From: JANLTP01 sp031363055
GTDB lineage: Bacteria; Pseudomonadota; Gammaproteobacteria; Burkholderiales; Burkholderiaceae_E
DNA: 57,094 bases
NCBI GenBank assembly: GCA_031363055.1
Contig: JANLTP010000032.1
Location: 1-57,094, forward strand
Reading direction: 5' to 3'
Shown: positions 50,630-57,094 of the stretch, piece by piece
Layout: each line of letters opens with the position of its first letter
How positions within the stretch are numbered: position 1 is the stretch's first letter
Translations under genes and position numbers: made by a program
Notes under the pieces: generated by a model
Seen by the model: only the letters and a program-made list of their open reading frames with translations
Told to the model about the DNA's origin: nothing
The model's database searches: none

Positions 50630-52645
50630 ATGACTGAAGCTCAATCAACTGATTCGAACGGCACTGGTACTGTGAAGGCTGTCCCACGCCACGGCCTAGC
50701 CAACCCGGCCGTTCCAACCGCCGCCGCAGCCGATCGCGCCCGCACCGGATTGCGGCCGCGGCGTCTGTTCAATTTCTTTGAAACGCGCGTCCCGCGACTA
50801 CTGACACCACCCGCCGGCACAGAGCCAGTCGGCCCACCGGCTGGCCTGATGGCGTTCTATTGGCATTTCATTCGCCAGACGCGCGGCCTGTACGCGACCA
50901 TGCTCATCACCGGCCTGGGCGTCGCGTTGGTCGACTCGGCCATCCCCGTGTTCATCGGGCAATTGGTCGGTCTCATGACCGCCGTCGATCGCAGCGGCGC
51001 CCTGCAGGCCCAGTGGTCGTACCTGGCCGTCATGGTCGCGCTGGTGCTGATCGCGCGACCGTTGATGCTGATGATCGATACGATGGTGCGCACCTGCGCG
51101 GTCGTACCCGGCGTTACCGCGCTGATCCGCTGGCAGTCGCACTGGCACGTGATCCGCCAGAGCTGGCCGTTTTTCCAGAACGATTTTGCCGGTCGCATTG
51201 CCAATCGAGTCATGAACACCGGCATGTCGCTGCGCGAGAGCGTGGTGTCGAGCATTCGCGCCATCTGGTACATCCTGATCTACGGCATGACGGCGCTGGT
51301 GCTGATGCTCAGCGCCGACCCGCGCCTGGCCGCGCCGACCTTGCTCTGGATCGCGGCCTATCTGCTGTTCCTGCGCTTTTTTGTTCCGCGCATGCGTGAC
51401 CTGTCGAAGATCAGCTCCGAAGCGCGCTCACAGTTGATGGGCCGCATCGTCGACAGTTACTCCAATTTTCTGACGGTCAAGCTGTTCGCCCGAGCCCGCG
51501 ATGAAGATGAATACGTGCGCGAGTCGATCGATGAGCACCGCGACCGGGTCGCCGATCACATGCGCCTGACCGCCTTGTTCATGGCGACGCTGTCGTGCCT
51601 GAATGCGCTGTTGGTAGTCAGCACTGCGGTGATCGGCGTCTTCCTGTGGGTACGCGGCGAGGCCAGCGCGGCGCTGGTCGCAACCGCCCTGCCCTTGACC
51701 TGGCAGATCGCCAATATGGCCGGCTGGGTGTCGTGGGAAGTCAGCGGCATTTTCGAGAATGTCGGCATCGTTCAGGAAGGCATGCAGACCATCGCCGTGC
51801 CGCACGACTTGCTGGATAAACTCGACGCCCGTGCGCTCGAAGTATCGCGCGGCGAGATCAGGTTTGAGGCGGTCAATTTTAGCTACGGCCTGCAGGAGCG
51901 CGGCGGTAAACCGGTCATCAACAACCTGTCACTGGTCATCAAGCCCGGCGAGCGTATCGGGCTGATTGGTCGCTCGGGCGCCGGCAAATCAACCTTGGTC
52001 GCGTTGCTGCTGCGCTTTCACGACATCGAGAGCGGCAAGATTCTGATCGACGGGCAAGAGCTGCGCGACGTCACCCAGGAGAGCCTGCGGGCGGCGATCG
52101 GCATGGTCACCCAGGATACGTCGCTATTGCACCGCTCGATCGCATCCAACATTCGCTACGGCCGCCCGCAAGCCAGTCAAGCCGAGGTTGAAGCGGCGGC
52201 TCGCCAGGCGCATGCGCATGAGTTCATTCAGGGCCTGCGCGACTGGAAGGATCGTACCGGCTACGGCGCGCACAGCGGTGAGCGCGGTGTGAAGTTATCC
52301 GGCGGCCAGCGCCAACGAGTGGCGTTGGCGCGAGTGATTCTTAAGAACGCGCCGATCCTCGTGCTCGATGAAGCGACTTCGGCGCTGGACAGCGAAATTG
52401 AAGCGGCGATTCAGGAACAATTGGATACGCTGATGGCGGGTAAAACCGTGATTGCGATCGCCCATCGCTTGTCGACCATCGCGCGCATGGATCGGCTGAT
52501 CGTCCTGGATGAAGGGCGCGTCGTCGAGCAAGGTAGCCACGATGAGCTGCTGCGGCAAGGCGGACACTATGCGGCACTCTGGACTCGGCAGTCCGGTGGG
52601 TTCATTGCTCATGAACTGCAGGAGCAGCCAGCCCTTACCCCTTGA
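50630..52645 (+). CDS. ABC exporter, fused membrane and ATPase domains (MsbA/MDR type)
   Basis: A 671-residue half-exporter that acts as a dimer in the inner membrane. Residues 1-70 are a cytoplasmic head; then six membrane spans, beginning at MAFYWHFIRQTRGLYATMLI and including LLVVSTAVIGVFLWVRG. The ATPase has Walker A GRSGAGKSTLV, Q-loop GMVTQDTSLLHRSIASNIRYG, signature LSGGQRQRVALARV, Walker B ILVLDEATSALD and H-loop AIAHRLST. It is complete. The substrate is unknown; lipids or drugs are typical for relatives. ATG 50630 is chosen; in-frame codons to 50561 exist. The last 11 bp overlap the convergent TRAP large-permease gene. Confidence 0.9.
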   Translation: MTEAQSTDSNGTGTVKAVPRHGLANPAVPTAAAADRARTGLRPRRLFNFFETRVPRLLTPPAGTEPVGPPAGLMAFYWHFIRQTRGLYATMLITGLGVALVDSAIPVFIGQLVGLMTAVDRSGALQAQWSYLAVMVALVLIARPLMLMIDTMVRTCAVVPGVTALIRWQSHWHVIRQSWPFFQNDFAGRIANRVMNTGMSLRESVVSSIRAIWYILIYGMTALVLMLSADPRLAAPTLLWIAAYLLFLRFFVPRMRDLSKISSEARSQLMGRIVDSYSNFLTVKLFARARDEDEYVRESIDEHRDRVADHMRLTALFMATLSCLNALLVVSTAVIGVFLWVRGEASAALVATALPLTWQIANMAGWVSWEVSGIFENVGIVQEGMQTIAVPHDLLDKLDARALEVSRGEIRFEAVNFSYGLQERGGKPVINNLSLVIKPGERIGLIGRSGAGKSTLVALLLRFHDIESGKILIDGQELRDVTQESLRAAIGMVTQDTSLLHRSIASNIRYGRPQASQAEVEAAARQAHAHEFIQGLRDWKDRTGYGAHSGERGVKLSGGQRQRVALARVILKNAPILVLDEATSALDSEIEAAIQEQLDTLMAGKTVIAIAHRLSTIARMDRLIVLDEGRVVEQGSHDELLRQGGHYAALWTRQSGGFIAHELQEQPALTP

Positions 52646-53927
52646 CGAATCCCAGCACGTTGGGCAGCCAGGTCGAAATGGCCGGTACAAACGTCACGAT
52701 GATGAGACAAATCAGGTGCGCGATCAGAAACGGCCCCAGCTCCCGAGTCAGCGCGGCCATCGGGATCTTGGCGACGTTGCTGGTGACGAATAACAATCCG
52801 CCAACCGGTGGCGTGATCATGCCCAGGGTCAAGTTCAGAATCACCACCAGACCAAAGTGAATTGGATCGATACCCATTTGCGCGGCAATCGGCGCGAGGA
52901 TCGGCACCAGCACCATGACGCCGGGCAGCGGCTCAATGAAAATTCCGAACAGCAACAGAAAAATATTGACGACGATCAGGAACATCAACGGCGACAGTTT
53001 CCAGTTGATCAATTCGGCGGCCAGATTTTGCGGTACCTGTTCGATCGTCAATACCCAGGCAAATGCGGCGCTCATGCCGACGATGATCAGTACCGACGCA
53101 GTCAGCAAAGCCGAGCGCGCGAGGATCGACGGCAAGGCTTTCCATTCGAGGGTGCGGTATAAATATTTGCCGCACAGCAGCGCGTAAAACACCGCCACCA
53201 CCGACGCTTCAGTCGGCGTGAAGGCGCCGGTCCGAATACCACCCAAAATAATAACCGGCAAGAACAGTGCCGGCAGTGCGCGAAACGTAACGCTGAATAA
53301 CTCGGACCACGACGGGAAGCTGCCGACACCCTTGTAGCCACGTCGACGACTGACGATAAAGTTGACCACGCACATCGCGGCCGCAATCATGAGACCCGGT
53401 AACACACCGGCCACGAACAATTGATCAACCGTGACGCGCTCGTCTTGCAGCGCGTAGATGATCATGATGATCGAGGGTGGAATGATCGGGCCCAGAATGG
53501 CGGTGGCTGCCGTCAGCGCACCGGCGTAATCACGATCGTAACCGGCCTTCTCCATCATCTTGATCATCATGCCGCCGGGACCGGCGGCATCGGCCAAGGC
53601 GGATCCGCTGATGCCGGAGAACAGGGTCAGCGAAAACACATTGGCGTAACCCAGGCCGCCGCGCCGATGACCGATCAACATGCTGGCAAAGCGCAACAGC
53701 ACATCGGTCAGCGAGCCGCCACTCATCAACTCGGCGGCCAGGATAAAGAACGGCACGGCCATTAGCGGGAAACTGTCGATGCCGGTGAAAGTCTCTTTCA
53801 ACACCACGATCAAGGTGAACTTGCCCGAGATCGCCACCGCCAGCGCAGCCGAAGCGCCGAGCGCAAACGCCACCGGCACGCCGATCACCAGCAACAACAC
53901 CACCGCGACCCACAGAATGGTGATCAT
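52635..53927 (-). CDS. TRAP transporter large permease, DctM type (second TRAP system)
   Basis: Large subunit, 430 residues and about 12 spans. Landmarks are FPLMAVPFFILAAELMSGGSLTDVLLRFA, GGLGYANVFSLTLFSGISGSALADAAG, AILGPIIPPSIIMIIYA, FTPTEASVVAVFYALL and LTLGMITPPVGGLLF. The start overlaps the small permease stop as ATGA, and the stop converges with the ABC exporter. There is no regulator or enzyme gene beside this system, so its substrate cannot be guessed beyond a small carboxylate. It is a different lineage from the TRAP genes at 18548-21989. Confidence 0.92.
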   Translation of the reverse strand: MITILWVAVVLLLVIGVPVAFALGASAALAVAISGKFTLIVVLKETFTGIDSFPLMAVPFFILAAELMSGGSLTDVLLRFASMLIGHRRGGLGYANVFSLTLFSGISGSALADAAGPGGMMIKMMEKAGYDRDYAGALTAATAILGPIIPPSIIMIIYALQDERVTVDQLFVAGVLPGLMIAAAMCVVNFIVSRRRGYKGVGSFPSWSELFSVTFRALPALFLPVIILGGIRTGAFTPTEASVVAVFYALLCGKYLYRTLEWKALPSILARSALLTASVLIIVGMSAAFAWVLTIEQVPQNLAAELINWKLSPLMFLIVVNIFLLLFGIFIEPLPGVMVLVPILAPIAAQMGIDPIHFGLVVILNLTLGMITPPVGGLLFVTSNVAKIPMAALTRELGPFLIAHLICLIIVTFVPAISTWLPNVLGFVKG

Positions 53928-54436
53928 AGGGACGATGCCGAATCCGCATCAAAACCGGCCTCTGCCTTGAAGCTGCGTTCGAGGACGTAATCGCGGACCA
54001 TGAAGGCCAGATGCAGCAGCGCCAACGCGAAGCCTACCGGCAGCGCCAGATACACATAGCCCATCGGAATCTGGATCGACGGCGCACTCTGGACCATGGT
54101 GCGATCGACATAGTCGATGCCATAGCGGATCATGACCAGGAAAAACACTGTCAGTATCAACACGACCAACACCCTGACGAAGCGCGCGATCGACGGCGGC
54201 AAGCCATCCTGCAGGTTATCGATGGCAATGTGGCCGCCGCTGCGCAGTACCGGCCCCATACCGAGCAAGGCCAGCCAGATCATCAGATAACGCGAGACCT
54301 CTTCGCCCCAAAACAAGGACTCGCCGGTGGTGTAGCGCAACACCACATTGGCAAACACGATCAGCGACATGGCGGTCAGAATCACAATCAATAGCCAACG
54401 ATTAGTGGCTACGAAGGCATTCTCGAGTTTCTGCAT
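53924..54436 (-). CDS. TRAP transporter small permease, DctQ type (second TRAP system)
   Basis: A 170-residue four-span protein. The pattern is standard: NRWLLIVILTAMSLIVFANVVLRY, GESLFWGEEVSRYLMIWLALLGMG, two further spans and a C-terminal charged tail. It lies 18 bp after the receptor gene and overlaps the large permease start as ATGA. Nothing unusual is seen, and no repeat tail, in contrast to the first DctQ. Confidence 0.92.
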   Translation of the reverse strand: MQKLENAFVATNRWLLIVILTAMSLIVFANVVLRYTTGESLFWGEEVSRYLMIWLALLGMGPVLRSGGHIAIDNLQDGLPPSIARFVRVLVVLILTVFFLVMIRYGIDYVDRTMVQSAPSIQIPMGYVYLALPVGFALALLHLAFMVRDYVLERSFKAEAGFDADSASSL

Positions 54437-54454
54437 GATCGGCTATTCAGCCGA

Positions 54455-55447
54455 TCACTTGAAGTTCTTGATCCGGTCAATATTGGCTTGACCGAACTTC
54501 TTTGCATACTCGACATACGCTGGTGCCAACGCGGTTTGAAACGCTGCCTTGTCCGGTTTCTCGTTGACGTTCACGCCGGCTTTGCGCAGGACATCGACAC
54601 CAACGGCTTCATCGGCGGAGACCTTCTGGCGATTGGCAGCGGCACCCAGTTTGGCCGCTTCCGTGACCGCAATCTGATCTTCCTTCGACAGTTTGTTGTA
54701 GCTGGCCTTGGACATGATGAACAGCGCCGGCGAATAGACGTGACCGGTCAGTGACATGAACTTCTGAACGTTGGCAAACTTGGCCGAAAGAATCACTGGA
54801 ATCGGATTCTCTTGACCATCGACTGTGCCCTGTTGCAGTGCTCCATACAACTCCGGAAAGGCCATCGGTGTGGGAGATGCACCAAGCGTACGAAACGCCG
54901 TCATATGCACCTGGTTTTCCATCGTGCGCAACTTCAGACCCTTGACGTCTTCAGGCGACTTGACGTCGCGCTTGTTGTTGGTCATATGACGAAAACCGTT
55001 CTCGCCCCAGGCCAGGCAAACCAGGCCTTTGGCATCGCATTTCTTCAGGATTTCCTGGCCGATCGGGCCGTCCAATACGCGGCGTGCATGGTCATAGTCC
55101 CGAAACAGGAACGGGATGTCAGTGATCAATGTTTCCGGAACAAAATTGCCGACCGGACCGGTCGAGGTAATGACCAGGTCAACCGTACCCAGTTGTGCGC
55201 CTTCAACGGTCTCACGTTCGCCACCGAGGGCTGCTGCCGCGTATTCGGCAATCTTGATACGACCGTTGGTGCGCTTCTCTACTTCGCGCATGAACACCGA
55301 AGCGCCAATGCCGTAGTGGGAGGTGTTGACAATCGCGTAGCCCAGTTTCAACGTGGTCTGCGCAGTCGCAGGCGCGATGCCGGCCAGCGTCAGCGTTACG
55401 GCACTCAAGCCGAACGCGAGGGCAGATCTGAATTGATTTGATTTCAT
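54455..55447 (-). CDS. TRAP transporter periplasmic binding protein, DctP type (second TRAP system)
   Basis: A 330-residue periplasmic receptor. The signal peptide (SALAFGLSAVTLTLAGIA, cleavage at TAQT) precedes TLKLGYAIVNTSHYGIGASVFMREV. Then come AALGGERETVEGAQLGTVDLVITSTG and FPFLFRDYDHARRV, and LKLRTMENQVHMTAFRTLGASPTPMAFPELYGAL with the carboxylate-binding arginine. VDGQENPIPVILSAKF follows. The ATG at 55447 has GGAG five bases ahead. First gene of its three-gene operon, with a TATGAT at -10-like position upstream but no clear -35. It is divergent from the OpgC-like gene. Confidence 0.92.
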   Translation of the reverse strand: MKSNQFRSALAFGLSAVTLTLAGIAPATAQTTLKLGYAIVNTSHYGIGASVFMREVEKRTNGRIKIAEYAAAALGGERETVEGAQLGTVDLVITSTGPVGNFVPETLITDIPFLFRDYDHARRVLDGPIGQEILKKCDAKGLVCLAWGENGFRHMTNNKRDVKSPEDVKGLKLRTMENQVHMTAFRTLGASPTPMAFPELYGALQQGTVDGQENPIPVILSAKFANVQKFMSLTGHVYSPALFIMSKASYNKLSKEDQIAVTEAAKLGAAANRQKVSADEAVGVDVLRKAGVNVNEKPDKAAFQTALAPAYVEYAKKFGQANIDRIKNFK

Positions 55448-55492
55448 GCTGTCTCCAGATTTGGTTGGAATTTGACCTAATCATACCAAGGC

Positions 55493-55520
55493 TTCGACGT
55501 AGACTATCGAACCTTATATG
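55493..55520 (+). promoter_or_regulatory. Possible sigma-70 promoter for the OpgC-like gene
   Basis: TTCGAC at 55493-55498 and TATATG at 55515-55520 are 16 bases apart, about 28 bp before the ATG. A moderate match to consensus; no operator seen. Confidence 0.35.
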
Positions 55521-55548
55521 TACACCTACCGTTCAAAGGGCAAGGCAC

Positions 55549-57094
55549 ATGGCCAGCGCTGATCGAGACTTGCGGCTCGATTTTTTCCGGGGGTTGGCAC
55601 TCTGGTTCATTTTTATTGACCATGTGCCCTCGAGCGTCGTCGGCAGTCTGACCTTGCGAAATTTCGGTTTCAGCGATGCCACTGAAATTTTTGTGTTCAT
55701 CTCCGGCTACACCGCAGCGATCGTCTACGGCAAATCGCGCGATCAGCACGGTTCCGGATTTATGACCCTGCAGGTTCTGAAACGATGCTGGCAGTTATAC
55801 GCGGCGCACATTCTGGTGTTCGTGTTTTTCGTGGCGCAGGTCGCCTGGGTCGCGAACCGGTTGACCAATGCCTCGATACTTGAGGAATTGAACGTGTCCG
55901 AGTTTCTCGAGAACCCGACCCAATCGCTGGTGCAGGCGCTGCTGCTACGCTATCGGCCGGTGAATCTCGATGTTTTACCGCTGTACATGGCGCTGATGCT
56001 CGCCCTGCCACCGTTGTTATTTATGGAACGCCTGTCACGCCGGCTGCTGCTACTGGGCTCGATGACCTTGTGGCTGCTGGTGCAAGTGTTCAAATGGGCG
56101 TTTCCGGTGTACGAGGACGGCTCGGTCTGGTACTTCAACCCGCTGGGCTGGCAACTGCTGTTCGTGATCGGCGTGCTGTGCGCGGTCAGCCGTAACGATC
56201 AAACGCCCTGGCTGCGTTGGCGACCCTGGCTCGGGGCGCTGGCGGCGTCGTGGCTGGTATTTTCGCTGCTGGTCTGTGTTGCCTGGAAGTATCCGGTACT
56301 CAATGACCTGATCGAGCCGTATATCGAATCGTGGTTGTATCCGATCGACAAAAACAACCTGGGCGAAGCGCGTGTGCTGCATTTCCTTGCGATCGCCTAT
56401 CTGGCAGGGCACTATATTCGGGCAGATTCGCCGATGCTGCGGTTAACGGTGCTCGGCCCGGTCATCCGCTGCGGCCAGCATTCGTTATATGTCTTTTGTC
56501 TTGGAATCCTATTGTCGTTCGTCGCGCACATCCTGCTGGTTGAGTTCGGACGAGGCATTCTGATGCAGTTGGCCGTCATCGCGGGCGGCCTGGTAGTCAT
56601 GTCGGGGCTCGCCTATCTGCTTCATTGGTACAGCGTAAAGTCTCAGGAGCGTCAACTGCGCGCGACCAACCCAAGTGTTATGTCGGTCGTTTTGACATCG
56701 CTGACTCTGTGGGTAGCACAGGCCGCGCTCGCGCCACAGCCTGTGATGGCGCAAACGCCCGCGACAGCGGCGAGCCCGAATCCGGAGCGCAATTTGGCTG
56801 AACGCGAACAGCGCTGCTCGATACCGGATGAATTACTACCCCCAAAAGATGCTTTGCCCGCTTTCGCAAAAGCCTTGCGCGATCGCGCCGCAAGCCCTTC
56901 CCTGGTGGTACTGAGTCCGCAAACGGGCGGTATCCGGCCTGGCGTCGAGCGGCCTGGCATTGACCGCTCCGGCTTCGACAAGATCGCGACCTACCCGGTT
57001 CGACTTGAGGCAGAGTTATCTAGCGTGCTGGCCGTGCCGCTGGCGCGCCGCCGGCTCATGGTCGATGTCATTGGCAAGCCGCGCGCGGCAACGG
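55549..57094 (+). CDS. OpgC-type acyltransferase membrane protein fused to a C-terminal SGNH-like domain, 3' end cut
   Basis: The open frame runs 515 codons from ATG 55549 to the window edge without a stop. Residues 1-360 match OpgC/acyltransferase: ADRDLRLDFFRGLALWFIFIDHVPSS, then TEIFVFISGYTAAIVYG, about ten membrane spans, FNPLGWQLLFVIGVL, and a late GQHSLYVFCLGILLSF. OpgC adds succinyl groups to osmoregulated periplasmic glucans. After a further membrane span (VVLTSLTLWVAQAALA) the chain is periplasmic: AEREQRCSIPDELLPP, PSLVVLSPQTGG and ATYPVRLEAELSSVLAV. This resembles SGNH/GDSL hydrolase starts, though the usual GSSS around the nucleophile reads LSPQ. The role of the second domain is inferred. 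Confidence 0.75.
   Translation, partial: MASADRDLRLDFFRGLALWFIFIDHVPSSVVGSLTLRNFGFSDATEIFVFISGYTAAIVYGKSRDQHGSGFMTLQVLKRCWQLYAAHILVFVFFVAQVAWVANRLTNASILEELNVSEFLENPTQSLVQALLLRYRPVNLDVLPLYMALMLALPPLLFMERLSRRLLLLGSMTLWLLVQVFKWAFPVYEDGSVWYFNPLGWQLLFVIGVLCAVSRNDQTPWLRWRPWLGALAASWLVFSLLVCVAWKYPVLNDLIEPYIESWLYPIDKNNLGEARVLHFLAIAYLAGHYIRADSPMLRLTVLGPVIRCGQHSLYVFCLGILLSFVAHILLVEFGRGILMQLAVIAGGLVVMSGLAYLLHWYSVKSQERQLRATNPSVMSVVLTSLTLWVAQAALAPQPVMAQTPATAASPNPERNLAEREQRCSIPDELLPPKDALPAFAKALRDRAASPSLVVLSPQTGGIRPGVERPGIDRSGFDKIATYPVRLEAELSSVLAVPLARRRLMVDVIGKPRAAT

Noticed and set aside
1..57094. CRISPR arrays, tRNA/rRNA genes, insertion sequences, prophage
   Set aside because: No regularly spaced repeats, no cloverleaf sequence, no transposase or integrase and no phage protein was found on either strand.

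Overview
The window reads as chromosome of a free-living, nutritionally versatile proteobacterium, most likely a betaproteobacterium of the Burkholderiales. The reasons are a Bug/TctC-type periplasmic binding protein, several TRAP and ABC uptake systems, an OpgC-like protein, GC-rich coding sequence and dense operons joined by ATGA or GTGA start/stop overlaps. At least nine solute-binding protein genes (two damaged) lie in 57 kb, so this is a scavenging region. No tRNA, rRNA, insertion sequence, phage gene or CRISPR array was seen, and no gap without a gene exceeds 300 bases.

Layout. 1-2058: the first two genes of an amino-acid ABC importer (aapJ, aapQ running off the left edge) behind a good sigma-54 promoter. 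2237-7964: a complete dipeptide/oligopeptide ABC importer in the order permease, permease, binding protein, ATPase, ATPase. 8112-13233: a TetR gene with its own palindromic operator, then an RND pump whose adaptor has an in-frame stop and whose pump gene has a 1-nt frameshift. 13239-15664: a LuxR-type regulator and a secreted trypsin-like lipoprotein. 15820-22988: a quinate/shikimate catabolism unit: dehydroshikimate dehydratase split over two genes, a shikimate dehydrogenase-like gene, a type II dehydroquinase, a three-part TRAP importer and a divergent IclR regulator. 23006-27213: an enoyl-CoA hydratase, a truncated binding-protein pseudogene, a thioesterase, a GTP cyclohydrolase I with a His-rich head, and a GMC oxidoreductase running into it. 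27414-31167: two orphan binding proteins (Bug and TAXI) followed by an Omp85-like outer-membrane protein. 31177-36243: a DUF2239 protein, a small P-loop kinase, a secreted lipoprotein and a glycoside-hydrolase-like lipoprotein.

36361-44252 is a LacI-controlled operon: a sulfonate/nitrate-type ABC importer with a HisD-like dehydrogenase, an SDR and a zinc alcohol dehydrogenase. Its enzyme set resembles HpsN/HpsO/HpsP of 2,3-dihydroxypropane-1-sulfonate breakdown. 44271-50353 is a second unit headed by a GntR/HutC regulator: an AprA/fumarate-reductase-like flavoprotein, a two-cluster ferredoxin, a HEAT-repeat protein, a sulfonate-type ABC importer and a DUF971 protein. I know no assigned function for this set; here it carries a double stop codon, a frameshift and a binding protein-permease fusion. 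50630-57094: an ABC exporter, a second TRAP importer and an OpgC-type acyltransferase fused to a further domain, cut by the right edge.

Two themes run through the window. One is gene decay: six damaged genes of four kinds (nonsense, frameshift, fusion, truncation). The other is short tandem duplication of 12-18 bp units at the very starts or ends of genes, which adds repetitive tails to otherwise conserved proteins.
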